Origin: Acidobacteriota bacterium
GTDB taxonomy: Bacteria; Acidobacteriota; Terriglobia; Terriglobales; Acidobacteriaceae
Assembly (NCBI GenBank): GCA_021802085.1
Contig: JAKAAZ010000191.1
Location: 1 to 6,851 of the forward strand
Direction: 5' to 3'
Length of the DNA stretch: 6,851 nucleotides
Shown here: one piece after another, positions 1 through 5,975 of the stretch
Numbering within the stretch: the first letter of the stretch is position 1
Layout: every line of letters starts with the position of its first letter
Notes under the pieces: generated by a model
The model's input: only the letters and a program-made list of their open reading frames with translations
Told to the model about the DNA's origin: nothing
Databases searched by the model: none
Made by a program: the position numbers and the translations under genes

Positions 1-54
1 AATGAGTCGACAAAACTGGATGATTGCCGCCGTTTCAGCTAAAAGAGTTCCCAT
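1..54 (-). CDS. Possible start of an unidentified gene, cut by the left edge
   Basis: Reading leftwards on the minus strand from an ATG at 54-52, the frame stays open to the window edge for 18 codons and gives a hydrophobic peptide, MGTLLAETAAIIQFCRLI, that would suit a membrane segment. The frame is also open for a few codons upstream (LFTLVIG) back to a TAG near 77-79, but has no other ATG, GTG or TTG there. No good ribosome binding site precedes the ATG: only GGA directly abutting it, and an AGGA about 26 bases upstream. It lies downstream of the dehydrogenase in the same direction, so it could be the next gene of the locus. Eighteen codons are too few to name a family, and a chance open frame is quite possible. 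Confidence 0.22.
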   Translation of the reverse strand, partial: MGTLLAETAAIIQFCRLI

Positions 55-243
55 TCCGATAACGAGTGTGAAAAGTTTTTCCTATTCGCCCTTCATCAGG
101 GCAAAACCGTCGCCGGAACGGAAAATCAGCACGATATCGTCAAAACGGCAACCGCCTCCCGGTCGCCTGATTGGGCAGCGCGGAAGGCAGTTGCTGTACG
201 TTGCGGGTGCAACACGTCGATCTTTCTGTCAATACTTGCGTTA
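55..243. other. Intergenic stretch downstream of the dehydrogenase
   Basis: This stretch holds no gene I can support. It contains two short perfect hairpins: a 5-bp stem with 5-nt loop at 88-102 (GCCCT/AGGGC) and a 5-bp stem with 4-nt loop at 200-213 (GTTGC/GCAAC). Neither is followed by a T-run on the minus strand, so neither is a convincing terminator for the dehydrogenase operon. A TTGACA hexamer lies on the minus strand at 232-227 but has no matching -10 element at 16-18 bases. Confidence 0.5.
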
Positions 244-1686
244 CTAACAGCGAATAATCTTCTTCTGCAGCTCAGCGTCCACGATACGACGAGTCGCATT
301 GCGCGTATCGACCACCAATTGCGCCTCCCGTGCAATCTGCTCGTAGTCGTAATCGGAGTGGTCGGTAGCGATCAGTACGCAATCGTAGTCCCGAATCGTA
401 TCCAGGGGAACAGAGGTCATGTTGAGAGCATAATGGCGCCCATGACCCACTGTGGGAAAGTAAGGGTCGTTGTACTCGACCAGCGCGCCGCGGCGGCGCA
501 GTTGTTCGATCAATGTCAACGACGGCGACTCGCGCAGATCGTCGATGTCCTTCTTGTACGACAGCCCCAGAACCAGAATGCGGCTGCCCTTCAGCGGCTT
601 GCTGCGATCGTTCAACGCGGCCATCACTGACTCAACCACATGGTAGGGCATGGAAGTGTTCACTTCGCCCGCCAGTTCAATGAAGCGAGTGCTGAAGTCC
701 AGTTCTTTCGCCTTCCACGAAAGATAGAAAGGATCGATGGGAATGCAGTGTCCGCCCAGGCCGGGGCCGGGATAAAACGGCTGGAATCCAAACGGCTTGG
801 TGGCGGCGGCATCGATAATCTCCCAGATATCCAGCCCCATCCGCAGGCACAGCAGTTTCAGTTCGTTCACCAGGGCGATATTCACGCACCGGTAGATGTT
901 TTCCAGCAGCTTCGTCATCTCCGCCGCTGCCGGGCTCGAGACGCGAATGATGCGATGGAAGATGCTGCCGTAAAACGCCGCCGCCAGGTCACCGGACTCC
1001 TTCGTCGATGCCCCGACGACCTTGGGGATGTCGCTGCGTTCCACGGTCACGTTGCCCGGGTCCTCGCGCTCTGGAGAATATGCCACATAGAAACACTTTG
1101 CCGGGTCCAGCCCCTCCCGGTAGCAGCGGAGTCCCTCTGGATTGTTCGCTTCCAGCAGCGGGATCAGGATCTCTTCCGTTGTGCCCGGATACGTCGTGCT
1201 TTCCAGAATGACCAGTTGCCCGGCGCGAAGATGGGGAGATAGCGAGCGGGCGGTATCTTCGATAAAGCGAAGATCCGGCCCCTGATGCTCATCGAGCGGC
1301 GTCGGCACGCAAATGATGATTGCCTGCATCTTGCTGACGTCCGCGTATTCGGCGCTTGCTTTAAACCCCGACTCGCGTAACTGCGCAATCTCTTCCGGCA
1401 GAATGCGCTGGATATACGAAGAACCCGCGTTCAGCTTGTTCACCTTGCTGCGGTCCACATCGAATCCGGTGACCGGAAAACCGGCGCGGGCGAACAGCAT
1501 CGCCAGCGGCAAGCCAACGTATCCCAGCCCGACCACGCCGACCTGGCCCGAGCGATCCTGGATGGTCCGCATCGGCGAATCCGTACTGGACTCGGCAGTC
1601 GCCGCGCCTGTCTCCGCCGTGGCCGCGCCCACAGATCCAATGGTTCGGGATGCAGTCGCATCCTTCGTTTTGTCGTAATGTTCCAT
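244..1686 (-). CDS. Nucleotide-sugar dehydrogenase, UDP-N-acetylglucosamine 6-dehydrogenase class (WbpA/TviB/WecC-like)
   Basis: The enzyme is predicted to oxidise C6 of a UDP-N-acetylhexosamine to the uronic acid with two NAD+, in the cytosol, as a precursor for a surface polysaccharide. Seen in the 480-residue product: the NAD-binding Rossmann motif GLGYVG (53-58) followed by acidic D76 and D78; VPTPLDE (127-133); ESTTYPGT (162-169); SPERE (204-208); the central helix EMTKLLEN with the conserved Lys at 259; the catalytic Cys314 in GGHCIPIDP; and the C-terminal UDP-binding domain with GLSYKKDIDDLRESPS (374-389). GGHCIPIDPFYL resembles the UDP-GlcNAc/ManNAc dehydrogenases more than UDP-glucose dehydrogenase, but substrate is inferred. 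I chose the ATG at 1686 because AAGGAG (1703-1698) lies 11 bases upstream; the frame is open further up but would run into the preceding gene. The product is about 45 residues longer at the N-terminus than usual for the family. The gene ends in tandem stops, TAG TAA, and follows the GT4 gene by 31 bp in a likely operon. Confidence 0.93.
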   Translation of the reverse strand: MEHYDKTKDATASRTIGSVGAATAETGAATAESSTDSPMRTIQDRSGQVGVVGLGYVGLPLAMLFARAGFPVTGFDVDRSKVNKLNAGSSYIQRILPEEIAQLRESGFKASAEYADVSKMQAIIICVPTPLDEHQGPDLRFIEDTARSLSPHLRAGQLVILESTTYPGTTEEILIPLLEANNPEGLRCYREGLDPAKCFYVAYSPEREDPGNVTVERSDIPKVVGASTKESGDLAAAFYGSIFHRIIRVSSPAAAEMTKLLENIYRCVNIALVNELKLLCLRMGLDIWEIIDAAATKPFGFQPFYPGPGLGGHCIPIDPFYLSWKAKELDFSTRFIELAGEVNTSMPYHVVESVMAALNDRSKPLKGSRILVLGLSYKKDIDDLRESPSLTLIEQLRRRGALVEYNDPYFPTVGHGRHYALNMTSVPLDTIRDYDCVLIATDHSDYDYEQIAREAQLVVDTRNATRRIVDAELQKKIIRC

Positions 1687-1697
1687 GCCGGTCGTTT

Positions 1698-1703
1698 CTC
1701 CTT
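1698..1703 (-). promoter_or_regulatory. Ribosome binding site of the dehydrogenase
   Basis: AAGGAG on the minus strand, 11 bases before the ATG at 1686. It lies in the 31-bp gap after the GT4 stop codon and decides the start: the internal ATG at 1572, which would remove the unusual N-terminal extension, has no such site in front of it. Confidence 0.7.
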
Positions 1704-1717
1704 CAATCGTCCTGCGG

Positions 1718-2926
1718 TTAACTTCCCTTTGCTTGTAGCAAGTCGCCGTAAATCTCTTCCATTCGCTGCTCGGCACGCGCCAGACTGAAGCATTCCACGC
1801 GCCGTCGTGCCGCATGGCCCATTTGCTGCCGCAACGCCGGCGCTTGCAGGCGAAGAATCGCTTCGGCCAACGCTGCCGGATCGTCGGGCGGCACTAGAAT
1901 TCCGGTATCCTCCAATGCCTCGCGATTGCCACCTACATCCGTCGCCACCGACGGCAGTCCGCTGGCCATATACTCCAGCAGCGAGTTGGAAAATCCCTCC
2001 GCCAGAGAGCTAAGCACGCCAATGTCCATTGCCGCCAGGTAGGGCAAAACATCCGCCTGAGGGCCGGCCAGATGGATTCGATCCTCGATCCCGTACCGTC
2101 GAATCCGTTCCACTACCTGAGCATATTCCTGGCCGTCTCCGACCACCACAAATCGCATCCGCGGGTCAGTGGCCAGCACGATGCGGGCCGCGTCCACAAA
2201 TTGCGGAATTCCCTTCACCTCCCGCATGCAGGAGATATTGCCAACAAGGATTTCATCCTCGGCGATTCCCAGCATTCGTCGGGCTTGATCCCGCAGTCGA
2301 TCCAATTTAGAGAACTTTGCCAGATCGATGCCGTTGTACGCAACGTGCAATTTCCGCTGCGGCACACGCTCCGTCGCTGCCGTCATTTCCGCCACGACCA
2401 GACTGTTTGCCACCACGCAATCGGTGAACAAATTCGCCAGCTTCTGAAATAAATCGACCACAGGTTTCATCCACTTCGTGCGGCCGTGCCATTGGTTCAA
2501 ATTGCGGCGTGAACCGATTACCACCCGCACACCAGCCAGGCGTGCCAGCCACGGCCCAACCGTGTTGCACTCGACAAAAAACGTCTGTACCAGGCTAATC
2601 CGTTCCTGCCGCATCCAGCGAACGAGTCTCAGACATCCGAGCCATCCGGAAGGACGCAGCATACTGCCAACCCGGGCAAAGTACATCGGACACCCGGCTT
2701 GTCCTTCGCTCAGCCATTCCGTTCCGCGGAGAACGGCCAGCCGTGGCTCATAGCCCAGCCTCTGCGCCAACTCGATCAGTTGCAGCACCTGCCGTTCGGT
2801 TCCGCCTTCAGCGATGCCGCCGATTTCGTCGATCAGAAAGAGAATGCGCGGTTTCCATACCATTTCCTCGGCCACCGCTTCATCCTCGTCCAAAAATTGC
2901 ATCTTCGCCAAACCTTGCTTTCCCAA
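1718..2926 (-). CDS. Glycosyltransferase family 4 (GT-B fold)
   Basis: Predicted to transfer a sugar from a nucleotide donor to a lipid-linked glycan intermediate at the cytosolic face of the membrane; donor and acceptor are unknown. In the 402-residue product numbered from the TTG at 2926, the N-terminal Rossmann half opens with RILFLIDEIGG (27-37) and a glycine-rich acceptor loop EGGTERQV (40-47). The linker has YNGID (197-201), and the C-terminal donor-binding half has VGNISCMREVKG (228-239) and the GT4 EX7E signature EGFSNSLLE (Glu310 and Glu318) followed by GLPSVATDVGG. There is no signal peptide or membrane span. The start is uncertain: the TTG at 2926 has GGAGG four bases upstream; the ATG at 2902 and the ATG at 2863 lack a well-placed site, and the frame extends to a GTG at 3058 with poorly conserved-looking sequence. 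It precedes the dehydrogenase by 31 bp, so the two are probably cotranscribed. Confidence 0.9.
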   Translation of the reverse strand: MGKQGLAKMQFLDEDEAVAEEMVWKPRILFLIDEIGGIAEGGTERQVLQLIELAQRLGYEPRLAVLRGTEWLSEGQAGCPMYFARVGSMLRPSGWLGCLRLVRWMRQERISLVQTFFVECNTVGPWLARLAGVRVVIGSRRNLNQWHGRTKWMKPVVDLFQKLANLFTDCVVANSLVVAEMTAATERVPQRKLHVAYNGIDLAKFSKLDRLRDQARRMLGIAEDEILVGNISCMREVKGIPQFVDAARIVLATDPRMRFVVVGDGQEYAQVVERIRRYGIEDRIHLAGPQADVLPYLAAMDIGVLSSLAEGFSNSLLEYMASGLPSVATDVGGNREALEDTGILVPPDDPAALAEAILRLQAPALRQQMGHAARRRVECFSLARAEQRMEEIYGDLLQAKGS

Positions 2927-2930
2927 ATTT

Positions 2931-2935
2931 CCTCC
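2931..2935 (-). promoter_or_regulatory. Ribosome binding site of the first GT4 gene, pointing to a TTG start
   Basis: GGAGG on the minus strand lies 4 bases before the in-frame TTG at 2926 and 28 bases before the ATG at 2902. It is the only strong Shine-Dalgarno match near the GT4 domain start, hence the choice of TTG. The spacing is slightly short, so the ATG at 2902 remains possible. Confidence 0.45.
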
Positions 2936-3103
2936 AACCGGAATGCAACTACCTAAATCGGATCCGCAACCGTCAAATGCCCTCAGCATCGATCGTTGCC
3001 GACTGCGAGGAAGCCGGACTCCGCTGCCCTCAGATTGTGGGATATCCCGATTCAGCACAGGCCGCCTGTAATATCTGATTCGTTTCTACAATTCGTCGCA
3101 AGA

Positions 3104-3138
3104 GATCCGGGGCAGCCTTTCCAGCACCGCCCCAGATC
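3104..3138. repeat. Inverted repeat, 10-bp stem with one mismatch and 15-nt loop
   Basis: GATCCGGGGC at 3104-3113 pairs with GCCCCAGATC at 3129-3138, with a single C/A mismatch and a 15-base loop. It lies about 180 bp upstream of the GT4 start in the divergent intergenic region. No T-run follows on either strand. It could fold in the 5' leader of the minus-strand operon or be a protein-binding palindrome; it could also be chance in GC-rich DNA. Confidence 0.4.
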
Positions 3139-3160
3139 GGTTGTAGTGGCATCCAAAACG

Positions 3161-3193
3161 CACGCTGGGCCGACCCCTCATCGTCCCAGCGTG
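3161..3193 (-). terminator. Perfect 9-bp stem-loop just after the small ORF; weak terminator or leader structure
   Basis: CACGCTGGG at 3161-3169 and CCCAGCGTG at 3185-3193 are perfect inverted repeats around a 15-base loop. On the minus strand the structure starts four bases after the TAG of the small ORF (3198) and is followed by CG and then TTTT, so it has the layout of an intrinsic terminator with a short U-tract. The tract is too short to be sure; it may instead be a 3'-stabilising hairpin, a leader element for the downstream GT4 operon, or an operator. The stem itself is plain in the sequence; the function is inferred. Confidence 0.4.
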
Positions 3194-3197
3194 ACCT

Positions 3198-3293
3198 CTA
3201 CCATTCGCGACGAACGCTTTGAACGATCATGCAGGCAAATAACACAAGACCCGCAGCCGCGGACGGAAGTAACATCAGTTGTAATAGTGTCAC
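3198..3293 (-). CDS. Candidate small single-span membrane protein, 31 residues
   Basis: I do not recognise this protein. From a GTG at 3293 the frame runs 31 codons to a TAG. The product reads V/M-TLLQLMLLPSAAAGLV then LFACMIVQSVRREW: one hydrophobic stretch (about residues 3-26) followed by a short basic and aromatic tail, RREW, which predicts a single membrane span with the C-terminus in the cytosol. AAGGG (3306-3302) stands 8 bases before the GTG, which is ideal spacing, and a perfect stem-loop begins four bases after the stop. It points the same way as the GT4 and dehydrogenase genes, about 270 bp upstream of the GT4 start. Codons such as TTA and CTA are commoner here than in the neighbours. 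It could be a real small protein, a short leader ORF controlling the operon, or a chance frame. Confidence 0.38.
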   Translation of the reverse strand: MTLLQLMLLPSAAAGLVLFACMIVQSVRREW

Positions 3294-3301
3294 GTAAGTG
3301 T

Positions 3302-3306
3302 CCCTT
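3302..3306 (-). promoter_or_regulatory. Ribosome binding site of the candidate small ORF
   Basis: AAGGG on the minus strand, inside GAAGGG, lies 8 bases upstream of the GTG at 3293. A direct repeat, GACACT with an 11-base period, covers the spacer and the first codons (minus strand 3302-3297 and 3291-3286). Confidence 0.4.
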
Positions 3307-3857
3307 CTATCTGCAAACTCCTTCTGAAAAGCGCAGCAATGCGAACCCCAGAACAGGCCAACGATTCTCTAGCCCCACGTCGATCCCAGCCACGGGCGGA
3401 CCGTGTCGAGATGAATCGGGGCCACATCCTTGCCGACGCGCTCTGAGACACTGCGGCGCCAACTGTGGTGCACCCTCAACTAATGCAATTCCGTGGCCGT
3501 TTCACGAATCGCCCGGCGGATCTTGTCTTACCTTCCTCGGAGATTGCCCGGAATCGCACGCAGGCAAACCACATACAGGCAGGGACCGGTGCGCTGAAAC
3601 CCGCTCAGCAGGCGACGCGTGTGGGTTCGCACTCGCCTCCTCGGGGAATGTAAGACCGGTCCAGCCTATCGACGCCGCATCATGTGCAGCAGATTGCACA
3701 TTGCTCAGCCTGTTTTCCGTCCTGCCTGCGGCCACCGGCCACATCCGCGACGGTTACCAGCGCGAGTTACTCGTATTCACGATTGGCCCTCCACATGCTT
3801 ATTCCCAGAAAGAGACCGATGGCTCTCTCCTTGGTTTCTCCAAACCCGAAAGAAGCT
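3307..3857. other. Divergent intergenic region upstream of the deacetylase, no gene supported
   Basis: This 551-bp stretch has no coding region I can support. A long plus-strand open frame crosses it (2996-4003), but its translation is rich in Arg, Pro, Ser, His and Cys, uses rare-looking codons such as AGA, ATA and TGT, and runs into the deacetylase in the wrong frame. It contains a 5-bp hairpin at 3391-3405 (CACGG/CCGTG) enclosed by GCCCC (3372-3376) and GGGGC (3418-3422), which might fold. The promoter of the deacetylase must lie here or shortly upstream, but I see no clear -35/-10 pair. Confidence 0.5.
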
Positions 3858-4892
3858 ATGCAAGGAAAAATGAAGGCCATCAGCGCACTATTGGAATGGA
3901 CGGGGATGATCGGCTTGGCGCGTCGCGCGATTGCAGTCGGCAGCGGACTGGTTCTCGCGCTCCATCGCGTACTCCCATGCGACGAGCAAAATCTTTGCTA
4001 TAACCCCCATCTTGTCCTGAGCGAACCGGCGTTTGTGTCCCTGCTGCAGCTCTTGCGGCAGGAGTATGAAGTCGTCCACCTCCAGGATTTACTGAACAAT
4101 CCCGCGGGAAACTTTGGCCATCCCAAGGTTGCCATCACCTTTGACGATGGCTGGGAAGATAACTACCGCATCGCCTTTCCTCACCTGCTCGCCTACCAGT
4201 TGCCGGCCACGATCTTCGCCAGCACGGGACTTCTGGATACGCCGCAATTGCTGCCGGAAGAACGTTTTGCCCGCCTGTGGACCCAGTGCGCGTCCCAATC
4301 CACGCTGGAAGAACTGGTGGTCGACCTGCATCACTGGGGCATGGGGAAAAATAAGAACCGGCGCCTCCATCCCGGGCAACAATATTGGTCGGATGAATTG
4401 AAGCGGATGCCCTTGAACGCTCGCCTTCTTCTGCTCGATCATCTGGAGCAGCGGTATCAAATTCCGCTCCTCAAGTCGCAGCGGTTTTTGACGTGGGAAC
4501 AGGTCCGCATCATGACCGGGACCGGTCTGATTCGCCTGGCTTCGCACACCAGCCGCCACGCCACTCTCTCTTCAGAAACAGATCGTGACATCCGCCAGGA
4601 ACTGGAAGACTCCCGTACCGCTCTGTGGCAGCATACCGGCGCGGTTTCTGATATCCTGGCGTACCCTAACGGCATGTATAACCGCAGAGTTCAGGACATC
4701 GTGCGCTCCATGGGCTTCAAAGCGGCACTCGCAACCTGCCCCGGCTTCGTGACACGACGCACCAACCCGTTCGCGATTCCCCGCATTCCCGTGGATAACA
4801 CGACTGTCACCCATGCTGGCGCGCAGCTCTCGACCAGTCGCGCCTCTGTGTATTTCCTTACCTCCGGGCTCCGCTCCGCTGTCTCGTTCTAA
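3858..4892 (+). CDS. Polysaccharide deacetylase family protein (CE4, NodB-homology domain)
   Basis: Predicted metal-dependent hydrolase removing N- or O-acetyl groups from a glycan. In the 344-residue product: ALHRVLP (35-41) as the usual strand before the domain; motif 1 TFDDG (94-98), carrying the catalytic base and a metal-binding Asp; motif 2 HTSRH (230-234), supplying the two metal-binding His; and a motif 3-like AYPNG (268-272), ending with FAIPRIPVDN (305-314). About 130 residues separate motifs 1 and 2, longer than in compact NodB domains; the insert carries PEERFARLW and a WSDELKR helix. The usual Arg of motif 3 is not visible. No typical signal peptide is seen, only a moderately hydrophobic N-terminus, so a cytosolic or peripheral enzyme is likely. 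Start: the ATG at 3858, or 3870 four codons on, which has AAGGA only three bases before it; the frame is open further up. It is the only plus-strand gene here and converges on the GT2 gene. Exact substrate unknown. Confidence 0.88.
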   Translation: MQGKMKAISALLEWTGMIGLARRAIAVGSGLVLALHRVLPCDEQNLCYNPHLVLSEPAFVSLLQLLRQEYEVVHLQDLLNNPAGNFGHPKVAITFDDGWEDNYRIAFPHLLAYQLPATIFASTGLLDTPQLLPEERFARLWTQCASQSTLEELVVDLHHWGMGKNKNRRLHPGQQYWSDELKRMPLNARLLLLDHLEQRYQIPLLKSQRFLTWEQVRIMTGTGLIRLASHTSRHATLSSETDRDIRQELEDSRTALWQHTGAVSDILAYPNGMYNRRVQDIVRSMGFKAALATCPGFVTRRTNPFAIPRIPVDNTTVTHAGAQLSTSRASVYFLTSGLRSAVSF

Positions 4893-4916
4893 TCGATCCT
4901 TGTTTTTTTGGAGCCG

Positions 4917-5975
4917 TCAGCCGCCGGCCAGCGGAATGGTCGAGGCGTTCGAGATGCGCAGCGTAGGACGCGTCATGCCAATCATCTCGGCCCACATACC
5001 TGCGCCGAGACCAAGATAGATGCAGCCATACGCGAACGGACCCAGTACGGCATGTTTCCATCCATGTCGCCGTCCCAGGTTGAGTGACGCCGCCACAATA
5101 ATCAGCAGGAACATCGCCGCCGGAACCGCCGGAATCGCCAACATCCAGTTTTCCCATGCGATGGCAAGGACCGACGAGAGTATCCCAGCGGCCAGTATCG
5201 CCAACAAGACCGCTGGCGCCCACTGTGAGCGCGAAGCGGACTGCGGATGCTTGCGCGCCAGGCGAACACGGCCCACGCCATACCGCATCATCTGCCGAAA
5301 AAGTCCCGGAAAACTGCTGCGCGGCTCGTAATACACGCTCAGCCTGGGATCGGTGTACGCCTTGTGACCCGCCGCGGCGACGCGGGTGTTGAACTCCACA
5401 TCTTCGCAGGCGTCGAAAGTTTCGTCATACCCGCCCAGCTCTTCAAAGATGACCCGGCGATAGGTCGCGCCGGAACTCGCGGGATCGACAAAGCCCGCGT
5501 GGGTCATGTCATAGATGAGAGAATCGCGCCCATGGCCCAGAGTCGACGCGCGCGCATCGGCGATGATTCTGCCCACGCCTTGCGGAGCAAAAGCAATCAG
5601 CGGCTGAGGACGACACAAGCAGTCCGCCCCGGTCTCCTCCAATAAGAGAACAGTGTCCGCCAGCAGACGCGGAGATGGAATTTCACAATGTCCGTCGATA
5701 AAGAGAATGATTTCTCCGGTCGCGGCCGCTACACCCGCGTTGCGTCCGGCGCCGGAACGCATGCCAGGATTATCCACCACTCGGATGGCAACCGCCGCAT
5801 CTCTCGCCTTGGACTCCACCGCCTCGCGCGTCCCGTCGTTCGAACGTCCGTCGACGACCAGAATCTCATAGCGATCGACGGGATACTCCTGCTGCACCAG
5901 TTGATCCAGCAGCCGTCCAATGCTGCGAACTTCATTGCGCACCGGCAGGATCACGGAAATCTTAGGCAACGACAT
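4917..5975 (-). CDS. Glycosyltransferase family 2 with C-terminal membrane segments (ExoA-like)
   Basis: Predicted to add a sugar, from a nucleotide donor, to a lipid-linked oligosaccharide on the inner face of the cytoplasmic membrane. In the 352-residue product the GT-A domain begins at once: ISVILPVRNE (6-15), VVDGRSNDGT (40-49), NPGMRSGAGRNAG (69-81), then FIDGHC (92-97), where Asp94 and His96 take the place of the DXD metal site as in succinoglycan ExoA-type enzymes. GGYDETFDACEDVEFN (181-196) carries the likely catalytic acid pair Glu191/Asp192, and RQMMRYGVGRVR (227-238) corresponds to the QxxRW-like region. Three hydrophobic stretches follow (about 253-275, 278-298 and 308-333). The start is well fixed: GGAGG (5989-5985) lies 9 bases before the ATG. 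The gene overlaps the end of the upstream GT4 gene by 14 bp, implying translational coupling. Its sugar specificity cannot be read from sequence alone. Confidence 0.92.
   Translation of the reverse strand: MSLPKISVILPVRNEVRSIGRLLDQLVQQEYPVDRYEILVVDGRSNDGTREAVESKARDAAVAIRVVDNPGMRSGAGRNAGVAAATGEIILFIDGHCEIPSPRLLADTVLLLEETGADCLCRPQPLIAFAPQGVGRIIADARASTLGHGRDSLIYDMTHAGFVDPASSGATYRRVIFEELGGYDETFDACEDVEFNTRVAAAGHKAYTDPRLSVYYEPRSSFPGLFRQMMRYGVGRVRLARKHPQSASRSQWAPAVLLAILAAGILSSVLAIAWENWMLAIPAVPAAMFLLIIVAASLNLGRRHGWKHAVLGPFAYGCIYLGLGAGMWAEMIGMTRPTLRISNASTIPLAGG

Noticed and set aside
88..102. Hairpin GCCCT/AGGGC as terminator of the dehydrogenase operon
   Set aside because: The stem is only 5 bp, it is more than 140 bases after the stop, and no T-run follows on the minus strand.
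227..232. TTGACA on the minus strand as a -35 element
   Set aside because: No TATAAT-like element occurs 16-18 bases downstream; the region there is CACCCG.
2..247. 81-codon plus-strand frame at the left edge
   Set aside because: Its composition is Arg/Ser/Pro-rich without motifs, no ribosome binding site is visible, and it runs against the local gene direction.
2927..3058. N-terminal extension of the first GT4 to a GTG at 3058
   Set aside because: The added residues do not resemble GT4 sequence and lie before the glycine-rich first strand; a better ribosome binding site supports 2926.
3147..3162. Sigma-54-like promoter on the plus strand (TGGCAT, five bases, ACGC)
   Set aside because: It has the GG-N10-GC spacing but a poor -12 element, and lies about 700 bp before the deacetylase; such matches are common by chance.
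3198..3293. The small ORF as a PEP-CTERM or other sorting-signal remnant
   Set aside because: It has a hydrophobic stretch with a basic tail, but no PEP motif, and there is a stop codon upstream in the same frame near 3370, so no larger protein carries it.
3391..3405. 5-bp hairpin CACGG/CCGTG inside GCCCC/GGGGC
   Set aside because: The stems are short and the outer pairing needs unpaired bulges; expected by chance in GC-rich DNA.
2996..4003. 335-codon plus-strand open frame as a protein-coding gene
   Set aside because: It starts with TTG without a ribosome binding site, overlaps the deacetylase in another frame, and its translation is rich in Arg, Pro, Ser, His and Cys with no domain. I keep only the length as a curiosity.
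4903..4909. T7 run as an intrinsic terminator of the deacetylase
   Set aside because: No stem lies directly before it. The only pairing, GGCTCC (4867-4872) with GGAGCC (4910-4915), encloses 37 bases and includes the T-run.
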